64,000 bases of DNA from Longimicrobiales bacterium (GCA_951813395.1 OX638356.1:3050501-3114500), one strand, 5' to 3'; counted from the first letter of the stretch, positions 26,078 through 36,652 are shown. Made by a program: numbers and translations. Notes: generated by a model not told the origin, from the sequence alone.

Positions 26078-29000
26078 CTACTTCCTGGTCGCGATCAGGA
26101 GGTAGTCGCGGGTGTTGTCCGTGTTTGCATCCTCGTCGGTGGTGTCGCCGTCGCTGTCCGTGATGCGGAAGCAGAGACTGCCGACATCCCCCGAGGTCGC
26201 GCCCACTGTGACCTCGGCACCCGTTTCGGCGTAGCTTACTCCGGCGCATGTGCCATCGCCGGCGGCAGCAGCCCACGTGACCACGCCGAAGCCGCTGGTC
26301 ATCGAAGTGACTGCAACAGTGAGCGCTGTTGCCGGCACGGCGGCCCCATTGTCGCCCTCATCCACCGTAATCCGGAGGGCGGTGGTTCCAGTCACCGGGT
26401 CGGTCTCACCGTCCGGATCCAGGCCCAGTTCGTCCCGATTCAGGTGGATCCGGTCACCGGTCCAAGAGAGTTCGACCGTTTTCACTCGCACGTCCGCGTC
26501 GCGTCGGATACTGAAGCCCGCATCCCCCGCCGTGTTGGTCGCATAGCCGTCCTCGGCCGTGACGTGGACGTAGTACGTCCGGGTGCCCGCATCGGACAGC
26601 GTTACCGTCGTAGCTCTCCCGTTGGTCACCGCTTGCGAATACGTGCCCGTTCCGATGGGCGCTGCATCCATTGCACTTGAGCTCAGCCGGACCGTCGCGC
26701 CGACAGAAGCCGTGACCACCACGGAGAACGAGCCGTCGTCGCTGTGGCCGCACTGGGGATTGCTGTTGGTCGGGCTTGCGGCGGTAGTACACGCCACACC
26801 GTCGACCTCGACACTCGTGAGCGTAGCCTCATTACCCGCGCTCCGGTCCTTGATGTGGAACGTCTCGGTGTCGTCATCGGCACGCCCGCCCTTCAGTTCG
26901 ACGAACTGCTGGCTGTAGAAGCCGGCGGCGGTATCGTCATCCGAACCGTCCGCAGCGACATTGATGTACCCAGCCGGCAGGTCGGGGATCACCTCGTAGA
27001 CTCCTTCCATGAGGTCTCCAGCACTCCAGTTGCCCCTCGCGTCCACGGACGCTTCCCCAACCACACCCGTGAACTCATCGCACTGGCTCGCGGCCGTTCC
27101 AGTAGCGTCGTTCGACACCTTGCACTGGTGCAGTTCGATGATCGTACGCGCGTGCGCAGCCGCCAGGCTCGGATCCGACACCGTACCCTCGACCTCGCCA
27201 TCCTTGTACAGCAGCACGAAGTCGGCCGCACCGACAGTGGCGGTGCTGGTGTGGTAGTTCCACGTCGGGATCGCGGGTTCGCTACCCGGCGCGGGCGGCA
27301 GCCCGGCTGTCGTGAGCGCGTTGTTGACGACATCACCGGTCTTCTGGTCTTTGATGAACAGGTTGCCGTTTCTGACCGCCGTGTACAGGTCCGTCCCCTC
27401 GGGCACCACGAAGTACCACTTGGCCACCTGGAGACCCTCGAACATGAACACGCCGTCCTCATCGGTCTCCGCAGTTGCGACGGTGGAACCGGCGGTACGC
27501 CTGCCTCTGTTGACACCCGAACTGATCGGCGCGCTCGCCGCATGGAGGTTCACCACGACGCCTGCCCTGGACTCATCACTCGTCAAGCCGGGTCGGCCAT
27601 TCGAGTCATTCGCGATCCGGCCCCGGATCACGCCGCGCAGGTCGGTGGCGGCCAGGTTGTTGTCGCTGCTGACGTCGCCGGTGTAGTCCTCTTCGTCGTT
27701 GTCCTCGTCGTGCATGACCTCGATGCCCGTGGCGTCGTCTTCTTCCCAGCTGCCCGGGTTGGCTGCCAGCATGACCGTGTACCGTCCGTCCGCGACACCC
27801 GTGAAGGAATACGTCGCGGCTCCGCCGGCGCCGGCGGTCACTTCGAGGTCGTCCGCCAGGTCATCCTCGTAGTCCTCGTTGCTGTTGACCGGAATCAGGG
27901 TGACCACGGCCTCGTCGTCCTCGCGGAGGCGGGCGATTGAGCCCGAAACCGTCCCGGTCGCCCACTTGTATGCGTATGTCGAGCATACTGCGTTGGGGTC
28001 GTCGTCCTCCTGCCGCGCCAGCGGGCAAAGCCAGACATCCGGCCGCGCACCGCTGTCGCCCTCGCCGAACGCACCGACGATCAGGCCGTCGGGATAGTCG
28101 TCCAGCTGAGCGCCGAACGCGTCGATCTCCCTCGTGGCGCGATCATCCGGAACGATCATCATGCCGCTCGGCGCATCGACCACGGCCGTGACCTCGGTAT
28201 CCGACGGAACGTGGGCGAAGGACACGATGCCCGAGTCGTCGAAGGTCGCGGTAGCCTCGACGTCGTCCGTCTCGGCATCCATGTCGTGGTCGTACTCGAA
28301 GACTCTGAGACGCCCTCTGCTGTCCGCGACCATCAGGCTGACCTCGATCTCGTCCTCGGCGGTGCCGGTGGGACGGGAGTCTCCGTCTCCAACACCGATG
28401 AAGTCGGTGAACCCGGTCCGGTCGTCCAGCTCACGGTGCACGCCGATGTAGATGGTCTGCGTCGTGAAGGTGATACGCAGTGGACCGAGGTCGGTCGCTT
28501 CCTCGGTCGGAAGCTCGAGCCCCGTATGCGTGAACGTCAGCGCGTCGCCCTGCTCCCACGCCTCGCCCATGTCGGGCTGGCCAGCATCGTCGCCCGAGGC
28601 CGCCATGACCGTGAACGTCGCGGGCAACATCGTCGGGTCGACCACGTACGCGAACGAGCTCTTGCCCAGGTCGTCGCCGTCGTCCGTCGGCATCGTGGCG
28701 TCGACCGTGTTGCCGTCCTCCGGATCACCCATGTAGACCACGGTGTTCCAGCCGCCCAGTCCCATGTCGCCGTCACGGGCCGTCTCGTTGCTCTTGACCC
28801 AGAAGTCGAACGCGACCGAGATGTTCACCAGCGTCGCCGCTTCCTTCTCTTGGTCCGCCGCGTAGAGACGCGCCGTCGACGCATAGTTGATCTCGACGTA
28901 CTCATTGCCGCTCACCACCAGCGCGGGATGGCCCGTGTCCATCGCTCTCACGAAGACGATGTTGTCGTTGCCCGCCGGACCCGTGTTGTCGGCCCGCGCG

Positions 29001-30694
29001 AAGTTGAACGACGCCATGCCCATCTCGTTGGTCGTCGCCTCACCCAGCATGTCGGTGCCGTCGGCCCGCGCGTACAGCGCCAGCTTCACGCCCTCGACCG
29101 GAGCACCGTACTGGCCGTCGCCGCCCATGCGGGCACCGGTCGCCACCGTCTGCATCGTGATCCGGAACGGGAAGTTGACCGTCTCGCTGCCGCCAGCTTC
29201 GACCGTCACCACGGCCGACTCGCCCACGAACGCGACGCCCGCTGCGGCGAGTCCCGCCGCCACGTCGTCGTCGTTGACCGGCAACTCGACCTGGTACGAA
29301 CCCGCCATCAGGGTCTCGCCCGTCGAGAAGCTGCCGTCCGCGTTGATGGCGATGTCCTGCTCGGTGTTCAGGTCCGGACCGCGCAGCTTCACCGTCGCCT
29401 TGGCCAGCAGGCCGGCCACGACCTCCGCGTCCAGCGCGCCCGCCGCGACCAGCGGCGCGATCGCCTCGACGATCGTAGGCTCGCCGTCGTTGTACTCCTT
29501 GTCCTGCATCACTTCGTCGATGAACAACATCCCCGACACCGATGCGGTCCGGGTGTGCGTCCCACTGAAGTTCACGATCGCCGACTGGTCGTCCTCCAGC
29601 ATAACCGTCTTCTGCATCTCGTCTTCGGCGAAGTTGTACGCCGTCGGGTTCGGGTTGGCGATGCTCAGCACGTACGTGCCGGCCGCCAGACCCGCGAACG
29701 AGTACTGTCCGCCGTTCGAGGTCGCGGTCGTCGCCTCGGCAGCGCCCGCAAGCGTGACCGTCACGCCGTCAAGGCCCATGCCGTCGTCGAGGCTGACCCG
29801 GCCGGCGATCCCGGCCGTCCGCAGCAGCGTGCCTTCGAACGGCACGTTGGCAACCTCACCCGTCGCGATCGTCGCGGTCTTCGACGTCGTCTCGAACTCG
29901 TAGTCGTCCGGATCCGGGTTCGTGATCGCGACCTGGTAGGTGCCGCTCTTGAGCTTCGAGAACGCGTACTGACCGGCGGAGTTGGTGGTCTCCGAGCGAT
30001 CCTCGCCCTCGCCCACCAGCGTCACCGTCACGCCCCCAAGGCCTTCGCCGTCCACGCTTACCTGGCCCTGGATCCCCGCCGTGCGGAGATACGTGCCGTC
30101 GAAGCTCACGACCTTCGACTCGCCTACGCCGACCGTCGCGGCACCCGAGGTGCTGGAGAAGCCGACCTCGCCTGCATCGAAGCTCGAGATCTCGACCGAA
30201 TACGTCCCGGCGCGCAGGCCCGTGAAGGCATACTGGCCGGTGTCGTCGGTGGTCGTCTCGCCGTCAGCCATGCCCGAAAGCCTGACAGTGACGCCCCCGA
30301 GGCCCATGTTCTCTACCGTTACCGTCCCCATAATGGCTGCGGTGCGGATATAGGTGCCGCGGAAGTCTACGGTGACCGTCCCGCCGGTGTCGCCGATGCT
30401 GGCGGGAGCTGAGGTTGCGTCGAAGCTGGCGTCCGCGGGGAATCCGCTGATCGTGACCGTGTAGGAACCCTGCTCCACATTGTCGAAGCGGTAGTTCCCG
30501 CCACCAGCCGTAGCAGTGGAGGCGCCGTTGCTAAGGGAGACGGATACTCCGTCCACCCCCATGCCCTCGATCGACACCTGGCCCACGATGGAGCCCGTCG
30601 GCGGAGGAGGCATGACATCCTCTCCGCACGCGGCGATGACCGGGAGCACCAGCAACGTTGCCGCCGCTAGATACTTTCTGAGACTGTCTCTCAT
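26078..30694 (-). CDS. Very large lipoprotein with SdrD/CNA-B-like repeats
   Basis: 1538 residues from ATG 30694 (AGGA 7 bases upstream). Lipobox VLPVIAAC, then four repeats of 80-95 residues of the carboxypeptidase-regulatory/SdrD type (GQVSIEGMGVDGVSVSLS, GTVTVENMGLGGVTVRLSG, GQVSVDGEGLGGVTVTLVG, GRVSLDDGMGLDGVTVTLAG) each ending in a FxGTxxRTA boundary. Further domains of the same fold with acidic loops follow (many DDDE clusters), plus pairs of Cys in the last third. No enzyme motif. It is the upstream-most gene of the 17.9-30.7 kb lipoprotein array and probably forms an extended surface structure. Acidic loops suggest calcium stabilisation; this is inference. Confidence 0.82.
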   Translation of the reverse strand: MRDSLRKYLAAATLLVLPVIAACGEDVMPPPPTGSIVGQVSIEGMGVDGVSVSLSNGASTATAGGGNYRFDNVEQGSYTVTISGFPADASFDATSAPASIGDTGGTVTVDFRGTYIRTAAIMGTVTVENMGLGGVTVRLSGMADGETTTDDTGQYAFTGLRAGTYSVEISSFDAGEVGFSSTSGAATVGVGESKVVSFDGTYLRTAGIQGQVSVDGEGLGGVTVTLVGEGEDRSETTNSAGQYAFSKLKSGTYQVAITNPDPDDYEFETTSKTATIATGEVANVPFEGTLLRTAGIAGRVSLDDGMGLDGVTVTLAGAAEATTATSNGGQYSFAGLAAGTYVLSIANPNPTAYNFAEDEMQKTVMLEDDQSAIVNFSGTHTRTASVSGMLFIDEVMQDKEYNDGEPTIVEAIAPLVAAGALDAEVVAGLLAKATVKLRGPDLNTEQDIAINADGSFSTGETLMAGSYQVELPVNDDDVAAGLAAAGVAFVGESAVVTVEAGGSETVNFPFRITMQTVATGARMGGDGQYGAPVEGVKLALYARADGTDMLGEATTNEMGMASFNFARADNTGPAGNDNIVFVRAMDTGHPALVVSGNEYVEINYASTARLYAADQEKEAATLVNISVAFDFWVKSNETARDGDMGLGGWNTVVYMGDPEDGNTVDATMPTDDGDDLGKSSFAYVVDPTMLPATFTVMAASGDDAGQPDMGEAWEQGDALTFTHTGLELPTEEATDLGPLRITFTTQTIYIGVHRELDDRTGFTDFIGVGDGDSRPTGTAEDEIEVSLMVADSRGRLRVFEYDHDMDAETDDVEATATFDDSGIVSFAHVPSDTEVTAVVDAPSGMMIVPDDRATREIDAFGAQLDDYPDGLIVGAFGEGDSGARPDVWLCPLARQEDDDPNAVCSTYAYKWATGTVSGSIARLREDDEAVVTLIPVNSNEDYEDDLADDLEVTAGAGGAATYSFTGVADGRYTVMLAANPGSWEEDDATGIEVMHDEDNDEEDYTGDVSSDNNLAATDLRGVIRGRIANDSNGRPGLTSDESRAGVVVNLHAASAPISSGVNRGRRTAGSTVATAETDEDGVFMFEGLQVAKWYFVVPEGTDLYTAVRNGNLFIKDQKTGDVVNNALTTAGLPPAPGSEPAIPTWNYHTSTATVGAADFVLLYKDGEVEGTVSDPSLAAAHARTIIELHQCKVSNDATGTAASQCDEFTGVVGEASVDARGNWSAGDLMEGVYEVIPDLPAGYINVAADGSDDDTAAGFYSQQFVELKGGRADDDTETFHIKDRSAGNEATLTSVEVDGVACTTAASPTNSNPQCGHSDDGSFSVVVTASVGATVRLSSSAMDAAPIGTGTYSQAVTNGRATTVTLSDAGTRTYYVHVTAEDGYATNTAGDAGFSIRRDADVRVKTVELSWTGDRIHLNRDELGLDPDGETDPVTGTTALRITVDEGDNGAAVPATALTVAVTSMTSGFGVVTWAAAAGDGTCAGVSYAETGAEVTVGATSGDVGSLCFRITDSDGDTTDEDANTDNTRDYLLIATRK

Positions 30695-31437
30695 TCCACT
30701 GTCCTTTCGGTAGGAATGGGGAAAATCGGCCCGCGCTGGCCCCCGGCGACTTGCCGGCGGGTCCATTGCGAACTGGAGGTCTATGTCCACGTCCTGGCCT
30801 CGGAAATCGAGGGGACGGTCGAAAAGGGGATTGTTCATGCCCATTCCCTTGCGCAAGCGGCGTGCCAAGCCGTCAGGCCCCGAAATGGGGCGAAAACGGC
30901 CTCCCAGAGGGGGGTCGGCCCGCCGGAGGGTCGGTTTTTGGGACTCTGGCGTCAGATTCCCGACCGATTAGAGCGCGATGAACTCCAAAACCGCAGCAAT
31001 GTCGCACGTCCTGGTATCCCACATCTCGCTTCAGCGGGACTCCTGATTCACAACGCGCGCACGGGCCGGGTATCACGCTCCATAATACGCCAATGTCCCA
31101 CCCTCGGCCATAGGGACACGTCCAGCGCCCGTGGCATCCTCGTTGACTTCGGGAACGCGATGACGCTGACAATCCACAAGAGAGAGAAGACATCGTTCGA
31201 AAGTCAGCCCCGCGAATGGGACCAGCTCCGCAGCCACGAGTCCTCGGTGGGGCGCGGCTCCCCCATCGTGTACACGGTCGAAACCCGCGAAACGAGCGCA
31301 CTCACGATGACCCTCGGCCTGGGATACGCCCTCTGAGCGGCGTCGCGCTCGTGCGCGGTGTTAGCCTCGAGGGGTGCGGGCGCGCACATTGCCTTCACAC
31401 GCTCCATTCACGGTCCCGCTAATCGAGGAGGCAAGCA
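30695..31437. other. Stretch without a supported gene
   Basis: About 740 bases upstream of the large lipoprotein gene. A rightward open frame of 59 codons at 31160-31336 ends in MTLGLGYAL, which resembles the tail of an outer-membrane barrel, but it has no start context and no upstream partner, so I do not call it a gene. A small hairpin (CCGGC, 5-base loop, GCCGG) lies near 30740. The text is less GC-biased toward the right end, where the broken lipoprotein begins. Confidence 0.5.
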
Positions 31438-32149
31438 TGTCGTGCCACGGTGTGGTATGGCCGCCGTGCTCCTGACTGTCGGGTGCGGAGGCGGGGACTC
31501 GCCGACCGACCTCCCTCCGGAGGGACCCGATCTGATCGTCTCGTCGCCGGACGCTCCTGGCAGGGTTGCCACGGACGCAGCTTCTTCATGGACGTTGCCG
31601 TGCTCAACCGCGGAACGCTGACGGCGGGCAGGACGCAGGTACTCTTCCTGCATTCCGCCGACCGGACGATCACCACTGCCGACGCCGTGATCGGATCCGA
31701 GTTCACGGACACGACGCTGTACTTCGGGGCCTGTGTGGATCTACCAGATCTACCGCAGCTACTCCGAGACGGGTGAGTACGCGCTGGTACGGGACTTCCC
31801 GGCCTCGGCCGACCTTGCGACATACGTTGACGGCGGTCTTGAGCCCAACACCGTGTACTACTACAAGGCGATCGCCTGCAACGGTGCGTACTGCTCCGAG
31901 GACTCGGACGAGTGGGGTGGCCTGACCGAGGTCGTCGGTCCCGTGGACATTCCCGCGGTACCCACGGTTCAGGGAGAAAAGGTCAACATCCCGTTCGGTA
32001 CCGACCTCGCCCGCGTGCACTGGGACGCTCTTCCCGGCGCGACGTTCTACAGGGTGTACCACGACAACGATCTCGATGCCGAGGTCTCAGCCCCCGCGGC
32101 CGGGTGCACCGATCACTCGGACACCGTCATCCTCGCGGCGCCGCCGTAA
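31438..32149 (+). pseudogene. Frameshifted lipoprotein with CARDB and FN3 domains
   Basis: A strong ribosome site (GAGGAGG) precedes ATG 31438, but that frame stops after 12 codons. The lipoprotein signal (MAAVLLTVGCGGG, from 31457), a CARDB domain (DVAVLNRGTLTAGRTQ, LYFGACVD) and an FN3-like domain (IYRSYSETGEYALV, VYYYKAIACNGAYC, HWDALPGATFYRVYH) lie in three different frames in the right order. At least three frame changes are needed to read through. Old decay or sequencing error cannot be separated here, but three breaks in 700 bases favour decay. Confidence 0.65.
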
Positions 32150-32169
32150 GCCGGAGAACGTGGGTGTAA

Positions 32170-32244
32170 TGGGCGCTGACGGATTCGAACCGCCGACCTC
32201 CTGCTTGTAAGGCAGGCGCTCTGAACCGACTGAGCTAAGCGCCC
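32170..32244 (-). tRNA. tRNA-Val (anticodon TAC)
   Basis: Reading leftward: acceptor strand GGGCGCT at 32244-32238, D-arm starting TAGCTCAG, anticodon stem CTGCC with loop TTACAAG carrying TAC, variable GGTC, T-arm GGCGGTTCGAATCCGTC, acceptor AGCGCCC and discriminator A at 32170. The acceptor pair has seven matches. CCA is not encoded. The general form agrees with bacterial tRNA-Val. Confidence 0.95.
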
Positions 32245-32274
32245 CGCAACGACTTAGGCGATGTCGGGGGTGCG

Positions 32275-32300
32275 ATTCCCGCTGTTCATTCCCGCTGTTC
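32275..32300. repeat. 13-bp tandem duplication
   Basis: ATTCCCGCTGTTC occurs twice in direct tandem (32275-32287 and 32288-32300), 30 bases upstream of the tRNA 5' end. Meaning unknown. Confidence 0.6.
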
Positions 32301-32534
32301 GTGCCCGGAGGATACCCTCCGGCTGTATCCGCGCTGGATACGTTTCGTGCGCGCCATCATTCGATCCCCTTCTCGATGATGGACTGCACGATCTGCGCAT
32401 TTGAAACCTCACCAGATCGCCGCTTCTCCGCCAGTCTCAGTCTTGTCCAACGACGAGTGAGGCTGAACGGGGCGTGGGTTTCCAACGGGAGATGAGGCTG
32501 AAGTCCGGGGCGAAGAGATCATTGGAGGATGATC

Positions 32535-33661
32535 GTGACACTTCGCACCGAACGGATCCGGACCCTCGACCAGATGCGGGCCTTCGTGGAAGGCAACGAA
32601 CCGGCGGACTTCGAGTTCACCGACCGCACCTCCGCGTACGCCGTGATTCGCCGGACACTCGTCCGATTCGAGTACCACACGCTCCGGAAGCCTGACAAGG
32701 GCCTGGTGCGGCGGTTCCTCGAGAAGGCGACCGGCTTCTCCGAGGCCCAGATGGACCGTCTCATCGCCCAGCACCGCAGGACCGGAGGCATTCGTGACCA
32801 CCGTCGCAAGCCTCCGGCCAAGCCATTTCCGCGCCGCTACACCGCCTACGACGCGGCCCTGCTGGCCGAGGTCGACGAGGCCTTTGGCCAGCTCTCCGGA
32901 CCCGCGACCAAGGTGATCCTCTGGCGCATGCGCCACGTCTACGGCGACGAACGCCTCGAGCGGCTCGCCGGGATTTCCAACGGCCACATCTACAACCTCC
33001 GCAAGAGCCGTACCTACCGGACCGGGCGCCTCACCTTCCGTGAGACCCACTCCACGCCCGCGAGCTTCGGAGTGCGCCGCAAGCCACGGCCGGACGGCCA
33101 GCCCGGCTTCCTGCGCGTCGACACCGTGCATCTCGGCGACCTGGACGGAAAGAAGGGCGCCTACGTCATCAACGTCGTCGACGAAGTCACGCAGTTCCAA
33201 CACCTTGGAGCCGTCCGCCGGATCACCCAGCAGTTCATGGTCCCCATCCTCGAAGACCTCATCTCCGCCTTCCCCTTCACCGTCCATGCCTTCCACGTCG
33301 ACAACGGAAGCGAGTACGTCAACCGCGAGGTCGCGGACCTGCTCAACCGCCTCCACATCCCCACCAACGCCCAAATCCCGGCCCCGCCGCTCCAACGACG
33401 ACGCGCTCGTCGAGTCCAAGAACGGCAGCATCGTCCGTCGGTGGCTCGGCCACGTCCATGTCCCCACGAGCTTGTCCCCCGCCTCGACACCTTCCTCCGC
33501 GACAGCCTCTGCCCCCTCCTCAACTTCCACCGGCCCTGCCTCTTCCCCACCGCGGTGACGAGTGACAGCGGCCGCGTCACGAAGACCTACCGGCAGGACG
33601 ATGTCGCCACCCCCTACCAGCACTTCAGATCCCTGCCCGGCGCCGAAGACTTCCTCCGGCC
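32535..33661 (+). pseudogene. Degraded IS481-like integrase-core transposase
   Basis: Starts at GTG 32535 (GGAGG six bases upstream; ATG 32529 abuts that site). An N-terminal helix-turn-helix region (ETHSTPASFGV precedes the core) is followed by the DDE core: first Asp in FLRVDTVHLGDLDG, second in HVDNGSEYVN, and the Glu in VESKNGS. The first two lie in one frame; the Glu segment (RSNDDALVESKNGSIV) lies in another from about 33370 to 33470, after which the first frame resumes (LNFHRPCLFPTAVTSDSG, RQDDVATPY). So there are two compensating frame changes and the enzyme cannot be made intact. Confidence 0.75.
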
Positions 33662-33674
33662 CGCGGCATCGCCA

Positions 33675-34056
33675 CCAGGAGTTCCTGAGCTTCCTCCGGC
33701 ACATCGACGCCAACGTGCCCCCAGACCTGGACGTCCACCTCGTCGTCGACAACTACGGCACCCACAAGCACGCCAAGGTCAAGCGCTGGCTCGCCACCCG
33801 GCCACGCTACCACATCCACTTCACCCCCACCTACTCCTCCTGGATCAACCAGGTCGAGATCTGGTTCAACATCATCACCCAGAAGGCCATCCGCCGCGGC
33901 TCCTTCTCCTCGGTCACCCAGCTCAAGGAGAAGATCCTCCGCTTCACCGACCAGTACAACCCCGGTGCCCAGCCGTTCATGTGGACCGCCACCGCAGACT
34001 CCATCCTCCAGAAGATCCAGAGACTATGTACAGCTATCTCTGGGACACAACACTAG
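33675..34056 (+). pseudogene. 5'-truncated IS630-family transposase
   Basis: Only the C-terminal half remains: FLSFLRHIDANVPPDLDVHL, VVDNYGTHKHAKV (second Asp), FTPTYSSWINQVEIWF (Glu) and GSFSSVTQLKEKI. The first Asp and the N-terminal half are missing, cut at the junction with the degraded IS481-like gene at about 33665. It runs up to the end of the relic conjugation genes at 34053. Confidence 0.8.
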
Positions 34057-34270
34057 TGACCCCTGGTCCTGGTGCTTCCGGGGCAGGTGCCTGCGCGCGA
34101 TTCTGGGTGCGCCGGGCCGTCCGGCGTTCGGGATCTTGCCGTCGCGGAAAGAGGCCCGTACTCCTCGGCCAGGTAGGCCGCCACTTCGAGCGTCTCGCCG
34201 CCGTCGCGGGCGAGTTCCCGGTCGAAGTCCTCGAACGTGTTGATGGGGTGGTTTCGCCGTTCCAGGTCAT
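34053..34270 (-). pseudogene. Frameshifted small gene behind the VirB11-type gene
   Basis: ATG 34270 overlaps the stop of the VirB11-type gene (ATGA) and has GGAGG seven bases upstream, so a gene started here. After about nine codons the sensible frame changes by one step: NTFEDFDRELARDGGETLEV and AAYLAEEYG read in a frame that has no start, and the open frame from the ATG degenerates into Arg/Ser/Thr text. The family of small proteins is not known to me. Confidence 0.4.
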
Positions 34271-35225
34271 GCCTTCACCTCCTTCGGTGGGTGGGTTTGC
34301 GTTGTGCTCTCCGGTTGCGCCCCGGGCCGCTCTCCAGGCGGGGCAGTGATCCAGTGGCCGGTGGGCGCGTCGTAACCGCATGCTTTGAGCGCGTCCTCGA
34401 CGAACCGCCTGTCGCTACGGCGAGCCACGTGCAGGACGAGCGAGATCCCGTCCACGACGCCCCGGCAAGTGACCTCCCAGGGCAGCGCGTCTCCGGCCTG
34501 CATGGCACAGCTCGCGAGCCGCGAGAGCGCGGAGCGCGCGTTGTTGGCGTGGATGGTGGTGAGCGACCCGCCGTGGCCGGTGTTGAGCGCCTGCAGCAGG
34601 TCGGCGGCCTCGCCGCCCCTCACCTCGCCGACGACGATGTGGTCGGGCCGGTGGCGGAGCGCGTGGCGCACCAGGTCGCGGATCTCGACGGCGTCTCCGA
34701 GAGCGTGGCCCCGGCTTCGAACCGGAGGCAGTTCGCCCGGTCGATCCTGAGTTCGAGCGTGTCCTCGATGGCGACGATCCGCTCGTCTTCCGGAAGCAGT
34801 TCGATCAGCGCGTTCAGGAGCGTGGTCTTGCCCGAGCCCGTGCCGCCGGAGACCAGGATGTTTTGGCGGGACGCAAGCGTGCTCCGAGCGGCTTCGAGGA
34901 TGTCTTCGAGCAGCGAGGTGATGGCGACCTCGGGAGATGCGGGAGGGGTGCATATGGCGACCCGCGATCCGTCTTCGAGCCGGGCGTCCAGGATCGGCCG
35001 CGCGGCCGGATCGAGCCCGAGCGGCCGCCCGATGTGGATGGCGGCGCGGTGGAGCCAGGCTGCGGTGAGTTCGGGCGCTTCGTGCGGTTCGAGACGGCCG
35101 CCGCGCTCGACCCAGACGTTCGCGGGACCGTTGATCATGATCTCGGAGACCTCCGGGTCTTCGAGCAGGGTTCGGAGGCCGGGAAGGAACGGGGCCAGGT
35201 GGCCGACGCCGCTCGCGCGCTTCAT
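34267..35225 (-). pseudogene. VirB11/TrbB-like conjugation ATPase, frameshifted
   Basis: Starts at ATG 35225 (MKRASGVGHLAPFLPGLRTL, EVSEIMINGPANVWVERGG), which is the usual N-terminus of TrbB/VirB11 hexameric ATPases that power type IV secretion. Walker A is GGTGSGKTT. Near 34700 the frame changes; after it comes DLVRHALRHRPDHIVVGEVRGGEAADL and the His-box TTIHANNARSAL, then a C-terminal domain. The gene between residues about 110 and 120 also appears shortened (PEVAITSLLEDILEA). The frameshift would remove the second half of the ATPase. The start overlaps the stop of the TraG gene. Confidence 0.75.
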
Positions 35226-36444
35226 ATCCGGCCCTCCTCGCGGAGCCGCCAGTAGCCCGTCTCCCTCGGCAGGTAGTGGGGCTTGAAGTACACCCGCCGG
35301 GCGGCGAGCGATTCGACGCCGTCGTAGGGCAGGCATATGGCCTGGTAGTTGGCGAGCAGCCCGAACTCGCGCGGCGTGAACACCGGCTCGCGCGCTTGCC
35401 GGAAGGACTTGCTCGCCCCGATGGTGCCGCGCCCGCCTCCGGCGCGGCCGGACAGGAGCGCGAGAACTCGGGCCTGCCCGTGGTCTCGGTGAACGTGTAG
35501 GAGGCCTGCGTCTTCATGACGGAGCCGCACATCTCGGACGCGATCTTGGCCGACGACTCGTCGGACAGGGACAGTAAGATCCGGATGCGGAGCGTCTGGA
35601 CGAGCGTCCGCCACGCCTCGCCCGAGGGGAGCACGGAGCGGAGCGACGAGAGCGACTGCGTGGCGACGATGGGGATGCAGCGGCACTGCCGCGTGAGCGC
35701 GAACGCCTTCTCGTCGCCTGAAGGATCGTCCTGGCCCACGGTCGCAAACGCCTGGTATTCGTCGCAGATGAACACGGCGGGCCGCATGTAGCGGTCCGGG
35801 CGGCGGGCGGCTTCGGCGGGCCGCCGGAGCAGCGCCTGCATCCACGCACTCTTGAGCAGCACGCCGATGGCGCGCGCCAGGGCCGGGTTCGCCCCTGCGG
35901 GCATGTTGAGCGCGAGGACCTTGCCGCTGTCGATCAGGTCGGCAAGCGGGGGCAGCTTCCGGCGGAGGCCCGGCATGGTGGGGACGTTCGGGACCTCCTC
36001 CTCGTCCTCGCCATCCGTCCGCTTGGCCGGGGGATCGTCCTCCGGCGGCGGCGGGCAGAACACGCCGGCCACGTCGGGCTGGTCGAAGAGGGAGAGGAAG
36101 ACGCTGATCCCCTCGACGATCGAAGTGCGGAGCTTGGCGTCGAGCGCCGACCAGCCCTTGTCGTACCACCGCTCGATGGCCTCGACCCGCTCCCTGTACT
36201 CGCCGCCCGGCTCCCAGTCCCACTTCTGGAGCGCGTCGGCGTGGGCAATCATGACTTCGTCGGGGATGACGGCGTCCACCGGGGATACCTGGTCCGCGAT
36301 CTTCTGGGCCTCACCGATCTTCCGGGCCAGAAGCTCCGCGTCCACCGTACAGCGGTAGATGTCCTGGAGCGTGACCCAGCCGCCCGGCAGGAGCCGGTGC
36401 AGTTCGATGATCCAGCGCACGAGACCCTTGCGGGAACCTGGCAC
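35222..36444 (-). pseudogene. VirD4/TraG coupling protein remnant, truncated and frameshifted
   Basis: The region reads LLPGGWVTLQDIYRCT, VAGVFCPPPPEDDPP, DSGKVLALNMPAGANP, then Walker B type FICDEYQAF, QCRCIPIVATQSLSSLR and SSAKIASEMCG, the C-terminal half of VirD4/TraG coupling proteins. Walker A and the membrane N-terminus are absent; the text starts abruptly at GTG 36444. A frame change near 35455 separates TETTGRPEFSRS from the end FTPREFGLLANYQAICLPY and RVYFKPHYLPRETGYW. Coupling proteins bring DNA to the type IV channel, so its order TraG then TrbB is the usual one for trb-type transfer regions. Confidence 0.78.
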
Positions 36445-36500
36445 CCCCCCGTACTGTAGGATTAGGTGATCCGCGTTTGCCCCTCTGAGCGAGCCCGGAT

Positions 36501-36632
36501 GTGTGGAAATCGATCAAGTCCTGGCGCATAATGGGCGTGGTGACCTGCACTTCGGACGACGACGAGGTCGGTTTCGACTTTGATCTTGAAATGTCCTGGG
36601 AGAACCTCACCAGCGGCTCCTGTTTCGAGTGA
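36501..36632 (+). CDS. Small acidic peptide gene upstream of two propeller genes
   Basis: A 43-codon frame (GTG 36501; ATG 36531 would give 33 residues). The N-terminal part is basic and aromatic (WKSIKSWRIMG), the rest is very acidic (SDDDEVGFDFDLEM) and ends GSCFE with Cys in both VTCTS and GSCFE. Its stop lies 20 bases before the first propeller gene. No strong ribosome site is visible. It could be a short peptide precursor, a leader peptide or chance. I favour a real peptide because of the clear acidic bias and its position, but only moderately. Confidence 0.35.
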   Translation: MWKSIKSWRIMGVVTCTSDDDEVGFDFDLEMSWENLTSGSCFE

Positions 36633-36652
36633 GCTGAGGACGACAATGAATC

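Noticed and set aside
28211..30412. Rightward 733-codon frame opposite the large lipoprotein
   Set aside because: No start context, Arg/His/Val-rich text and a real gene on the opposite strand.
31160..31336. 59-codon frame ending like an outer-membrane barrel
   Set aside because: No ribosome site, no upstream barrel and too short to support.
32170..32244. tRNA-Val as attachment site of the conjugative island
   Set aside because: The tRNA faces left, so its 3' end points away from the island, and I see no second copy of its 3' end at the right edge.
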